Positions 8,447 to 16,547 of a DNA stretch of 17,798 nucleotides are shown here, piece after piece (the stretch's first letter is position 1; each line of letters starts with the position of its first letter). Under the pieces are notes generated by a model, which made no database searches, was not told where the DNA came from, and was given only the letters and a program-made list of their open reading frames with translations. A program made the translations under genes and the position numbers. Source of the stretch: Prevotellaceae bacterium UBA3646 (lineage in GTDB: Bacteria; Bacteroidota; Bacteroidia; Bacteroidales; Bacteroidaceae); the NCBI GenBank assembly GCA_002373535.1, contig DFKL01000057.1:1-17798 (forward strand). The letters are read 5' to 3'.

Positions 8447-9595
8447 ATGGAAAATAAATATATATGCGGTGGAGGACGCGGCCTGTGCGCGGGGGGATGG
8501 CATGCCAACCACTACACACAACTGAATGTATTCGACTATATGGCCGACGTTCCTGGCAATACAGAAGCTACAGACCTCGTGGAAGTACAGTTTAAGAATA
8601 CGCGCAAGGGGTATTACCATAACAGCAACAACCTGGAACTGCACAAAGGAGACATTGTCGCCGTAGAGGGAACACCCGGCCACGACATCGGAACGGTAAC
8701 AATGACCGGCTCGCTTGTCAACCTGCAGGCCAGGAAAGCCAACATCAAGAACCCTGAGGACATCAAGCGAATATATCGCATCGCACGCGAGTCTGACATA
8801 GAGAAATATCAGGCAGCCAAGGCACGCGAACACCAGACTATGATAGAGTCACGCCAGATAGCCAAGGACCTGGGACTGGAAATGAAAATAGGAGACGTCG
8901 AATACCAAGGAGACGGAGGCAAGGCCATTTTCTACTATATAGCAGACGGACGTGTCGATTTCCGTCAACTGATCAAAGTCCTGGCAGAAGTGTTCCACGT
9001 ACGTATAGAAATGAAGCAGATAGGTGCACGGCAGGAAGCAGGACGTATAGGCGGTTTCGGACCATGCGGACGTGAGCTATGCTGTTCTACGTGGATGAAA
9101 AACTTCACAAGTGTAGGAACACCAGCGGCACGATTCCAGGACCTGTCGCTCAATCCACAGAAACTGGCAGGACAATGTGCAAAACTCAAGTGCTGCATGA
9201 ATTATGAGGTAGACCAATATATCGAAGCGTCACGAAAACTGCCGCAACGAGACACGGTACTCAGTACCCAAGAGGGTGAATGGTATTTCTTCAAGGTCGA
9301 CATCCTTCGTGGACGCATATCCTACTCCTCTGACAAACATCTGGCAGCCAACATCACAGAGATTTCCGCACAACGTGCTGCGGAGGTCATTGCCATGAAC
9401 AAGAAAGGAGAGAAGCCAAGTTCCCTGACAGAAAACAGACTGCAAAAGTCAGAACTACCCATGGACCTGGCCACTCAGGAGGACCTCAACCGATTTGACA
9501 GCCAGTTCGGTGGCAAGCACAAGAAAAAGAAAAAAAGCAACCATCATGGCAAGAAGCACGGCAAGCCTAATACTGATAACCCTGCTGCTAAGTAG
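8447..9595 (+). CDS. ricT: PSP1-domain / RicT (YaaT) family cysteine-rich regulatory protein
   Basis: A 382-residue cytosolic protein. The PSP1 core runs about 40-255 and holds the RicT cysteine signature FGPCGRELCC (C207, C212, C213) and AGQCAKLKCCMNYE (C244, C249, C250). In Bacillus the RicT/RicA/RicF complex carries 4Fe-4S clusters and affects RNA processing and development; in Bacteroidota the role is not established. Two further cysteines sit near the start (C7, C14, in CGGGRGLC). The C-terminal tail (from about 355) is low-complexity and rich in Lys, His and Gly, with five lysines in a row. ATG 8447 is 16 bases after holB; the ATG at 8440 runs into a stop after five codons. The last 50 bases overlap gldH in another frame. 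Confidence 0.9.
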   Translation: MENKYICGGGRGLCAGGWHANHYTQLNVFDYMADVPGNTEATDLVEVQFKNTRKGYYHNSNNLELHKGDIVAVEGTPGHDIGTVTMTGSLVNLQARKANIKNPEDIKRIYRIARESDIEKYQAAKAREHQTMIESRQIAKDLGLEMKIGDVEYQGDGGKAIFYYIADGRVDFRQLIKVLAEVFHVRIEMKQIGARQEAGRIGGFGPCGRELCCSTWMKNFTSVGTPAARFQDLSLNPQKLAGQCAKLKCCMNYEVDQYIEASRKLPQRDTVLSTQEGEWYFFKVDILRGRISYSSDKHLAANITEISAQRAAEVIAMNKKGEKPSSLTENRLQKSELPMDLATQEDLNRFDSQFGGKHKKKKKSNHHGKKHGKPNTDNPAAK

Positions 9596-10007
9596 CTGCA
9601 CAGGAGGAAGTGTCATACACCAGTTCCGCACAATAAACGGGAATGAGGGTTGGGTGCGTACAGATACCTTGACTTATGAAATACCTGAGATAAATGAGAC
9701 ACGTGACTACGCCATGCAGATACAGGTGAGGGTCGGTACACGGTTCCCGTATCGCAGCATCTATATTGCACGTGAGGTAAAACTGGACAATCCACATATG
9801 CTGAAATATGATACCATACGTATTGACATTAGCGACAATGACAAACATATAGATGCGTCCGGCGTCATCCTGTCCAGTATCAACGGAGATATCAAACCCA
9901 TACGCCTGGTAAAAGGACAGAAGGGCAAAATAAGGCTGACACACTGTATGAGGCCAGAATCCATACCTCATATACTTGACATAGGAATCAACTTACACGA
10001 ATTGTAG
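9546..10007 (+). CDS. gldH: GldH-family envelope lipoprotein
   Basis: A 153-residue predicted lipoprotein. Residues 1-17 are a signal peptide with hydrophobic core LILITLLL and lipobox LSSC, so C18 would be lipidated. No acidic residues follow the cysteine, so I see no surface-export signal. The mature part resembles GldH by length, beta-rich pattern and by position after ricT; GldH is needed for gliding in Flavobacterium but its homologue is kept in non-gliding Bacteroidales, where its job is unknown. ATG 9546 is chosen because it opens the signal peptide; it lies 50 bases inside the end of ricT in the +1 frame. A further in-frame ATG 51 bases upstream would put a basic, non-signal stretch in front. 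It is the last gene of the plus-strand cluster, convergent with rodA. Confidence 0.8.
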   Translation: MARSTASLILITLLLSSCTGGSVIHQFRTINGNEGWVRTDTLTYEIPEINETRDYAMQIQVRVGTRFPYRSIYIAREVKLDNPHMLKYDTIRIDISDNDKHIDASGVILSSINGDIKPIRLVKGQKGKIRLTHCMRPESIPHILDIGINLHEL

Positions 10008-10098
10008 TTGACTCCTGTTTTTACAAAAGGCACGTTTCACGGCTCCAACCTGTCGGATTATACTGCCATGCATATCAGTGCAGTAACGGTGAACGCTA
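10008..10098. other. Convergent gap between gldH and rodA
   Basis: This 91-base gap lies between two convergent stops. It has a weak stem CCTgTTT/AAAAGG near 10016-10030, a six-base inverted repeat TACTGC/GCAGTA (10061-10066 and 10080-10085) and a short direct repeat shared with the end of rodA. No strong GC-rich hairpin with a T run is visible in either direction, so termination is not clearly encoded as a classic intrinsic terminator. Confidence 0.6.
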
Positions 10099-10107
10099 TC
10101 AGTGCAG
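10073..10107. repeat. 11-base direct repeat at the rodA 3' end
   Basis: TATCAGTGCAG occurs at 10073-10083 and again at 10097-10107, 24 bases apart. The second copy includes the rodA stop codon and its last two codons on the minus strand; the first lies just beyond the stop. It may be a small tandem duplication or chance. Confidence 0.5.
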
Positions 10108-11580
10108 CATCCTGTTGCGTGCAGCATCTATCCTGAGGAATATAAACAACAGGATAGTAAAGCCCCACAGGGACGACCCTCCATAGCTGAAGAACGGCAA
10201 CGGTATTCCGATAACCGGGGTAAGTCCCAAAACCATGCCTACATTTATGAAGACATGGAACATGAGGATGCTTAACACACAATATCCATATATACGTCCA
10301 AAGCGTAATGGCTGTCGCTCTGCCAGATGAATCAGACGCAGTATAAGCAACAGAAACAGCACTAGAACCAGCGTACAACCGACGAATCCCTCCTCTTCGC
10401 CTACAGTACAGAAGATAAAGTCTGTATCCTGCTCAGGAACGTACTTAAGTTTTGTCTGCGTACCGTTCAGGAAGCCCTTGCCATTAAGTCCACCGCTGCC
10501 AATTGCTATCTTTGCCTGAATCACATTATAGCCAGCGCCACGAGGATCATCCTCCAACCCCAGCAACACACGCACACGCGTCTGCTGATGCCTCTGCATA
10601 ACTTCGTTCAACACATAGTCTACACTGTAGAAGAAACCTGTGCTAGCGATAGCAAATATGGCTATCATGGCATAGCTCAGCAACCTGTCGCGCAATGCCA
10701 AATAGAACAGATAGACTACCATTGCTGCCAATACCGTCCACTGTACCCAGCATATATCAAACGGAAACAAGTACTTGCAGAACAGCACCGCAAACATATA
10801 TATGGAAGTGCCTATAAGAAGAACCCTGACAAACGGGCCGCGCAAGGGAGTATACACCCACATCATGACAGAAGAAAAGATATGTATGGCGGCAAGTACG
10901 AGAAACTCGCCCATTCCAATCTGTGCAATGCCCCACAAAGGCTCGTCTGCATAACGTATACCTACCACAAAATAAAATACAGCGGCTGCTCCACTGAACA
11001 AGATACTGCCAGCCATACCCTCGCGGTAGAACATAAAAAAGAATGCCAGATACACCAATGCTGATCCGGTTTCCTTCTGCATTATAATCAACCCCATCGG
11101 CACTAATACTATGACACTGCTAATAACCAGGTCGCGCCACTTCTCGAGTCTAAGGTCGAACGACGAAATTACCTTTGCTATGCACAGGGCCGTGCCGAAC
11201 TTGGCAAACTCTGCCGGCTGAATACTGAACGTGCCTATCTTGATCCAAGACAAGCTTCCCTTGATATCATGGGCAAGAAATGGTGTCACGAGCAACAATG
11301 CAAGGAAGCCGATGTATATTATGTACGAGAAGCTTTCCACTATACGCTCGTCTATACACAGGATAACCGTCCCCAACAACAACGAAGTCAGGATCCATAT
11401 CATCTGCATTCCACTACGGCTGCCAAAATCCAACAGCTGCGTACCTTCCTCAAAATCATAGCTGGCACCACATACGCTCATCCATCCCATACCCAACAGG
11501 GCAACAAATATAAACAGCGTAAACCAGTCAAGACTACGCAGGATGCCCTCGTCCTTTCTGCCAGGATTAGTCTGTATCAT
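10099..11580 (-). CDS. rodA: Rod shape-determining peptidoglycan glycosyltransferase RodA
   Basis: A 493-residue SEDS-family inner-membrane protein that polymerises lipid II in the elongasome together with PBP2. Signatures: QPAEFAKFG (121-129), the EDDPRGAGYNVIQAKIAIGSGG region (343-364) with D344/D345 at the place of the catalytic aspartate, GKGFLNGTQTKLKYVPEQDTDFIF (367-390), and the C-terminal GIPLPFFSYGGSS (458-470). It is over 100 residues longer than the E. coli protein (370); the extra length is hydrophobic and lies about 190-320. To my knowledge long RodA is usual in Bacteroidales. ATG 11580 is preferred since MIQTNPGRK starts just before the first membrane region; it overlaps the mrdA end by 14 bases. 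An upstream start at 11616 would add twelve residues inside mrdA. Confidence 0.94.
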   Translation of the reverse strand: MIQTNPGRKDEGILRSLDWFTLFIFVALLGMGWMSVCGASYDFEEGTQLLDFGSRSGMQMIWILTSLLLGTVILCIDERIVESFSYIIYIGFLALLLVTPFLAHDIKGSLSWIKIGTFSIQPAEFAKFGTALCIAKVISSFDLRLEKWRDLVISSVIVLVPMGLIIMQKETGSALVYLAFFFMFYREGMAGSILFSGAAAVFYFVVGIRYADEPLWGIAQIGMGEFLVLAAIHIFSSVMMWVYTPLRGPFVRVLLIGTSIYMFAVLFCKYLFPFDICWVQWTVLAAMVVYLFYLALRDRLLSYAMIAIFAIASTGFFYSVDYVLNEVMQRHQQTRVRVLLGLEDDPRGAGYNVIQAKIAIGSGGLNGKGFLNGTQTKLKYVPEQDTDFIFCTVGEEEGFVGCTLVLVLFLLLILRLIHLAERQPLRFGRIYGYCVLSILMFHVFINVGMVLGLTPVIGIPLPFFSYGGSSLWGFTILLFIFLRIDAARNRMLH

Positions 11581-13438
11581 CGGCTTTAGATATAGAAATT
11601 GTATGCCTGTTCTCAAAAGTCTCTGCCTTGGCCATCGATGCCTTGCTCAATTTTCCGTTAATATACTGTTCCATCATCAATGCTCCTATAGGCACGCCGA
11701 AGTGTGCGCCGAAGCCGCCGTTTTCCACATACACGCAAACAGCAATCCGCGGTTTGTCCATAGGAGCAAACCCCATGAATGCCGAATGGTCACGGCCATG
11801 AGGATTCTGTGCAGTACCTGTCTTGCCACATACTTCATACATAGGTGTGTCGGCACCGCGACATGTTCCGCCCGTCACCGCCTTTCGCATACCTTCAACC
11901 ACATATCGGTAATACGAAGGATGCACCTTCGTATACCGCCTGGCTGTATACAATGTGTCCAACTGCTCATCCTGGATATGCTTAACCACATGGGGGGTAA
12001 TGAACCAGCCGCGATTGGCAATAGTAGCACACAGATTGGCAATCTGCAGCGGAGTCAGCAGAACCTCGCCCTGTCCTATGGCTATACTGATGACAGACAA
12101 ACCTGTCCAGTCCTTTCCATATGCCTTGTCATAGTAATCCGCATTAGGTATCATGCCACGCTTCTCTCCAGGAAGGTCAATGCCCAGCTTATATCCGAAT
12201 CCCATGCTTACCATATAATCCTTCCACGTGGTCATCGCATCCTGCACAGTCTTGTACTTCCTACGATTGCCCAGCATATAGTACAATCCCCAACAGAAAT
12301 AGCCATTGCACGACGTTGCTATCGACGGAACAAGAGGAAGAGGAGCCGGGTGGCCGTGACAGCCTACTTTCATGCCTCCGCACCGGAAACCGTGACTGCA
12401 CGGATAGGAAGTCTTTGTCGGGCTGAGGATACCCTCCTGCATGAACGTAAGTCCCTGACTGGTCTTGAACGTCGACCCTGGAGGATACAATCCCATGATA
12501 GCACGATTCAGCAGTGGCTGAGCCGGATCGCGATACAGCCTGACACTATTGACTCCACGTTGACGGCCTACCATCTTGCGAGGATCATATGTCGGTGAGC
12601 TGACCATGCACAAGACCTCGCCTGTGGCCGGCTCGATCGCCACTATCGCACCTTTCTTGCCCTTCATCAGGCGCTCGCCCAGTGCCTGAAGGTCCATATC
12701 CAACGACAGCGTTAAGTTGCGTCCAGGCTCTGGTGCGCAGTCCATCTTACCGTTCTGATACTTTCCCTTTATACGCCCACGGGCATCTCGCAGCAGGATT
12801 TCCACACCCTTCTCTCCCCGTAACTGTTTCTCATAGAAACGCTCGATTCCTAACTTGCCTATATAGTCACCACTCCTGTAATAACTGTCTGCCTCAATAT
12901 CAGACGGACTCACCTCACCCACGTCACCAAGGACATGGGCTGCATACGGCATTGTATATTGGCGTATGCTTCGCTTCTGAACAGAAAAGCCCGGAAAACG
13001 AAAGAGTTTCTCCTGAAAGGCACTGAACTCCTCTGTACTCAGCTGACTCATGAACAACTGTTCCGTATAACTGCTGTAACCCGGATTACGATTGCGATCC
13101 CGTATCTCGTCCATGCGCCTCTCGTACCATTCCCTAGTAATACCAAGGGCATTGCACAGATCCACGGTGTCGATACCTTCCTGCTCCTTCATCACAACCA
13201 TTATGTCATAGGCTGGCTGATTATATACCACCAACTTGCCATTACGGTCGGAAATACCTCCACGAGCAGGATACTGAATGCGACGCATAAAGGCATTACT
13301 ATCAGCATTGCGCCTGAAATCGTCACTGAGCAACTGTAACGAGAAAAGACGCAGGATATATACAAATACAATAGCAAAAGCTATCGCACCAAGCACATAT
13401 CTGCGCTTTCCCAGTTCGTAATTTCTCTCAGTCAGCAT
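11567..13438 (-). CDS. mrdA: Penicillin-binding protein 2 (class B, elongasome transpeptidase)
   Basis: A 623-residue class B PBP that cross-links new peptidoglycan during elongation. A short basic N-terminus and one membrane anchor (about 12-35) lead to the pedestal domain (about 50-240) and the transpeptidase domain (about 255-595). Catalytic motifs: active serine S322 in STFK (322-325), SCN (376-378) and KTG (539-541). Between the first two motifs there is a Cys/His cluster, C347, C353, C360, H361, H363, with C377 inside the SxN motif. The start ATG 13438 overlaps the mreD end by seven bases, and the end overlaps rodA by 14, so translation is probably coupled along mreD-mrdA-rodA. The length and order fit Bacteroidales PBP2. 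Confidence 0.96.
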   Translation of the reverse strand: MLTERNYELGKRRYVLGAIAFAIVFVYILRLFSLQLLSDDFRRNADSNAFMRRIQYPARGGISDRNGKLVVYNQPAYDIMVVMKEQEGIDTVDLCNALGITREWYERRMDEIRDRNRNPGYSSYTEQLFMSQLSTEEFSAFQEKLFRFPGFSVQKRSIRQYTMPYAAHVLGDVGEVSPSDIEADSYYRSGDYIGKLGIERFYEKQLRGEKGVEILLRDARGRIKGKYQNGKMDCAPEPGRNLTLSLDMDLQALGERLMKGKKGAIVAIEPATGEVLCMVSSPTYDPRKMVGRQRGVNSVRLYRDPAQPLLNRAIMGLYPPGSTFKTSQGLTFMQEGILSPTKTSYPCSHGFRCGGMKVGCHGHPAPLPLVPSIATSCNGYFCWGLYYMLGNRRKYKTVQDAMTTWKDYMVSMGFGYKLGIDLPGEKRGMIPNADYYDKAYGKDWTGLSVISIAIGQGEVLLTPLQIANLCATIANRGWFITPHVVKHIQDEQLDTLYTARRYTKVHPSYYRYVVEGMRKAVTGGTCRGADTPMYEVCGKTGTAQNPHGRDHSAFMGFAPMDKPRIAVCVYVENGGFGAHFGVPIGALMMEQYINGKLSKASMAKAETFENRHTISISKADDTD

Positions 13439-13926
13439 TTTTTCATGAACCGTAACGATTCGAAAGACATAGCCAGTACAAGACTTAAGGCGTAGCTGCT
13501 ACACATGGAAACCAACAAATCCGTAATCCTGACGAACGAAAACACCTCCAGGGCAAAGTAGGCTGCATGGTAGACGCCAAGCATAATGGCCATATAGGCA
13601 AAATAAGACGGAGTTCCCATCGTGTGCAGCGACGGAACAATACCCTCGTCAGAATCCTTTGGCAACATCATCACCAGCAACGGGTGCTGAATAAACGAAG
13701 CCAGCGTCATGGCAGCTGCGCCCACACCGGGAGTATTGGCAAACATATCCATCACCACACCCGCGAGAAAAGAGATTGACATGCTTACAATACGGTTCTC
13801 GTCCAATGGCGTATACACAACCAGCAACACACCCAGCAACGGAGTTGCATAGCCCCACAGATGGATATAATCCAACACAAGCACCTGCAGTGCCAGCACC
13901 AGTAAAACCTGACGTATGCGCCCCAT
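13432..13926 (-). CDS. mreD: Rod shape-determining membrane protein MreD
   Basis: A 164-residue very hydrophobic inner-membrane protein with about five membrane spans. MreD is weakly conserved, so the call rests on topology, length (E. coli 162), the short charged motif PLDENRIVSMSISFLAGVVMD (about 40-60) that matches the family's early region, and its place between mreC and mrdA. It acts with MreC in linking MreB to PBP2 and RodA. ATG 13926 lies 11 bases after the mreC stop; its own stop overlaps the mrdA start by seven bases. Confidence 0.9.
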   Translation of the reverse strand: MGRIRQVLLVLALQVLVLDYIHLWGYATPLLGVLLVVYTPLDENRIVSMSISFLAGVVMDMFANTPGVGAAAMTLASFIQHPLLVMMLPKDSDEGIVPSLHTMGTPSYFAYMAIMLGVYHAAYFALEVFSFVRITDLLVSMCSSYALSLVLAMSFESLRFMKKC

Positions 13927-13937
13927 ATACTATATCA

Positions 13938-14741
13938 TTATCTCTTACCCAGGATTACAGACACATTACGTACTTTTGCCAAATCGGCAGAAAGCACAAT
14001 CACCGGCTCATAGCTCTGACCGTCGCTACTGTTGCGCACCTGCAATATCCTACCGACAAAAATTCCTTCCGGAAAAGAACTGGAGTAGCCACTTGTCTCT
14101 ACTGCATCTCCCTTCTTCAGAACCGCATGACGCGGTATGTCGTTAAGCAGGGCAATCAACGGACTTCCGCCATCCCAATGCAGATAGCCGAAATAACCAC
14201 TGCCACGCAAGCGACAACTTATGCGACACTTACTGTTCAAAACAGGTATTACAAGGGCTGAGTGTCCTGATACCTGACTTACGATTCCTACGACTCCTGT
14301 ACCGGTGACAACGCCCATCTCGGGACGCACACCATCACGGCTGCCACGGTCAATGGTAATAAAATTATCCCTCTTTGTAATGCTGTTACCTATGACACGC
14401 GCATCCAACATACGCAACGAGTCCAACCGCTCCGCCATAAGACGCTCGGTCAGCGAGGAATCGCGTGTAGCTTCCTTCAACTGCTCACGCAACCTCGAAA
14501 GCTGCATCTGGAGAATTACGTTCCTTTCGGTCAAAATCCTATTCTCAGTGCCAAGATGGACATAGGATATTGCCTCCGCCTCCCATCCGCGTATCGTACT
14601 CACTACTGAATTGGCACTGGTAAACCACAGACTGCCATGGTAACTGTTGAACTGGAACAACAATACAAAGCTGACGCACTCCAACAGGACAAACGTCAGC
14701 GTATGCAAGTTTCTGTCGATCCAGTCAAAAATCACCCTCAT
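13938..14741 (-). CDS. mreC: Rod shape-determining protein MreC
   Basis: A 267-residue bitopic protein: a membrane anchor at about 12-32, a periplasmic coiled coil at about 62-112 (regular leucines and charged residues, LTERNVILQMQLSRLREQL), and two beta domains from about 113. The family signature GDAVETSGYSSSFPEGIFVG (211-230) is present. MreC is the periplasmic scaffold that activates the PBP2-RodA pair. It starts eight bases after the mreB stop and ends 11 bases before mreD. Length is near the family norm (about 270-370). Confidence 0.95.
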   Translation of the reverse strand: MRVIFDWIDRNLHTLTFVLLECVSFVLLFQFNSYHGSLWFTSANSVVSTIRGWEAEAISYVHLGTENRILTERNVILQMQLSRLREQLKEATRDSSLTERLMAERLDSLRMLDARVIGNSITKRDNFITIDRGSRDGVRPEMGVVTGTGVVGIVSQVSGHSALVIPVLNSKCRISCRLRGSGYFGYLHWDGGSPLIALLNDIPRHAVLKKGDAVETSGYSSSFPEGIFVGRILQVRNSSDGQSYEPVIVLSADLAKVRNVSVILGKR

Positions 14742-14749
14742 TCAATATA

Positions 14750-15769
14750 TCACATCAGGAATGGGAAATCATGGACATGCTTAAGAGCGACACCAGTACC
14801 CTTGGCTACACAATGCAGGGGATCATCTGCCACATGGAACTCGATGTCTATCTTTTCCGTCAAGCGGCGAGCCAAACCTTTCAGCAAAGCGCCTCCACCA
14901 GCCAGATATATACCGTTCTTTACTATATCTGCATACAACTCCGGAGGTGTTTCCTCCAAAGCCTGCAACACTGCAGCCTCTATCTTGGCAATAGTCTTCT
15001 CGAGGCAACGGGCAATCTCCTGGTAGCACACGTCTACCTTCATCGGCAACGCCGTGATACGGTTAGGACCATGTACGGTGTAATCGTCGGGAGCCTCGTC
15101 GCCCAGATCAGTAAGTGCAGCACCCACATTAATCTTGATACGCTCTGCCATACGTTCTGAAACTTTCACGTTATGCTGACGCGACATGTATTCCTGGATA
15201 TCTGCCGTCAGCTCATCACCTGCGACACGCAACGACTTGTCTGCCACGATACCGCCCAGGCTTATAACGGCTATCTCGGTACTGCCTCCGCCTATGTCGA
15301 CAATCATGTTTCCCTCAGGAGCCAACACGTCCAGGCCAATACCAATGGCAGCTGCCATTGGCTCATATACCAAGTATACCTCGCGTCCACCGGCATGCTC
15401 GGCACTGTCACGAACAGCACGCAGCTCGACCTCGGTACTGCCGCTCGGGACTCCAATGACCATCTTCATAGACGGGCTGAACAGGCGCGAACCTGTATGA
15501 ACCTTCTTGATAAGGCCACGAATCATCTGCTCGCAAGCATTGAAGTCGGCAATAACTCCGTCACGCAACGGACGAATCGTACGGATATCCGGATTGGTCT
15601 TCTCGTACATCAGCTTAGCCTTTCCACCTACCGCCAGCATCTTCTCTGTACGGCGATCCAATGCAACCACGCTGGGTTCGTCAACGACAATCTTTCCATC
15701 ATGTACGATGATGGTATTAGCCGTGCCCAAATCCATTGCAATTTCTTTGGTAAAACTAAAAAATCCCAT
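14750..15769 (-). CDS. mreB: Actin-like cell-shape protein MreB
   Basis: A 339-residue bacterial actin. The phosphate-1 motif DLGTANT is at 13-19, E136 in YLVYEPMAAAIG (132-143) is the catalytic-type glutamate, the phosphate-2 motif DIGGGSTE is at 158-165, and the adenosine motif LAGGGALLKGL lies near residue 290. The N-terminal MGFFSF is the short membrane-attachment segment that suits ATG 15769. MreB filaments under the membrane steer the elongasome. It is 54 bases downstream of purH and eight bases before mreC; whether it has its own promoter in the AT-rich 54-base gap is unclear. Confidence 0.98.
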   Translation of the reverse strand: MGFFSFTKEIAMDLGTANTIIVHDGKIVVDEPSVVALDRRTEKMLAVGGKAKLMYEKTNPDIRTIRPLRDGVIADFNACEQMIRGLIKKVHTGSRLFSPSMKMVIGVPSGSTEVELRAVRDSAEHAGGREVYLVYEPMAAAIGIGLDVLAPEGNMIVDIGGGSTEIAVISLGGIVADKSLRVAGDELTADIQEYMSRQHNVKVSERMAERIKINVGAALTDLGDEAPDDYTVHGPNRITALPMKVDVCYQEIARCLEKTIAKIEAAVLQALEETPPELYADIVKNGIYLAGGGALLKGLARRLTEKIDIEFHVADDPLHCVAKGTGVALKHVHDFPFLM

Positions 15770-15823
15770 AATATCTTTTTTCTATAATAATTCAAAAAAA
15801 CAATCCATATCGTGTCGGCTTTC

Positions 15824-16414
15824 CTACCTGACGAAATAATCATGGATGGCTGCATCATAGTGGCTTGAGACTCCGAAAGCCCTTGCAGCAAACCACTTGC
15901 GATCCTCCAGGTCACTCGTTCCGCCCTTCTTATGCAAAAGTTCCAGCAAAGGCTGGTATTCTGCCTTGGAAGGAACAATTACGACATCACGGAAATTCTT
16001 GGCTGCCGCACGTATCAGGCTTATGCCGCCTATGTCTATCTTCTCAATAACATCTGCTTCACCGGCACCGCTGGCCACAGTCTGCTCAAACGGATAGAGA
16101 TCTACGATTACCAAATCTATTTCAGGAATCTCGTACCTGATCATCTGCTCACGGTCATCTGCCAGTCCACGACGTCCCAGGATACCTCCGAACACCTTGG
16201 GGTGCAATGTCTTTACGCGACCACCCAGAATACTGGGATATCCGGTAACATCCTCGACCTTGGTACAAGGAATACCGAGTTCCTCTACGAAAGCCCGGGT
16301 ACCACCGGTACTCAACAATTCCACCCCCTCGGCATGCAACTCTCTCAGAATCGCTTCCAGTCCATCCTTATAAAACACACTAACAAGTGCTCTCCTAATC
16401 CTTCTCTCTTCCAT
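15824..16414 (-). CDS. purH: IMP cyclohydrolase domain protein (PurH N-terminal domain only)
   Basis: A 196-residue protein that aligns with the N-terminal (MGS-like, IMP cyclohydrolase) domain of bifunctional PurH, which closes FAICAR to IMP. Conserved stretches: LLSTGGTRAF (34-43), SILGGRVKTLHPKVFGGIL (61-79), DLVIVDLYPFEQTVASG (100-116), EKIDIGGISLIRAAAKN (124-140), and the domain-end segment SSHYDAAIHDYF (184-195). Usual PurH is about 500-530 residues; the whole AICAR formyltransferase domain, including its LRYGENPHQ entry, is absent. The stop falls at the natural domain boundary and mreB starts only 54 bases on, so no room is left for the second domain. Either a separate formyltransferase gene lies elsewhere or the pathway differs. 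ATG 16414 fits the family start. Fold and family are sure; the single-domain state is read directly. Confidence 0.93.
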   Translation of the reverse strand: MEERRIRRALVSVFYKDGLEAILRELHAEGVELLSTGGTRAFVEELGIPCTKVEDVTGYPSILGGRVKTLHPKVFGGILGRRGLADDREQMIRYEIPEIDLVIVDLYPFEQTVASGAGEADVIEKIDIGGISLIRAAAKNFRDVVIVPSKAEYQPLLELLHKKGGTSDLEDRKWFAARAFGVSSHYDAAIHDYFVR

Positions 16415-16547
16415 TTTTTATACAACCGTAACTGTTTTTGTCTAAGTGCGTACATTGAAAGGATTTGACCCCATATCCAAATTCTGCCTTGATTCATCAA
16501 AGGAGGTCGTTCCTGATTCATTATCTCCCGGTAAACACGGGCACATT
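16415..16547. other. Intergenic gap upstream of purH
   Basis: This 133-base gap between the FKBP gene and purH is the largest within the minus-strand cluster, so purH could have its own promoter. On the minus strand only a weak -7-like TACGGTTG (one mismatch to TAnnTTTG) lies close to the purH start, without a matching -33 box. Small imperfect inverted repeats (CCCG/CGGG at 16528-16542, CCTT/AAGG at 16487-16503) are too weak to call a terminator. Confidence 0.5.

Noticed and set aside
9546..10007. Gliding motility in this organism
   Set aside because: GldH alone is kept in non-gliding Bacteroidales; no other gld or spr gene is in the window.
11543..12598. Open frame of 351 codons antisense to mrdA
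   Set aside because: Opposite the PBP2 transpeptidase region; His/Cys/Arg-rich shadow translation with no motif.
16487..16503. Small inverted repeat CCTT/AAGG as terminator
   Set aside because: Imperfect, short and with no T run; not stable enough to call.
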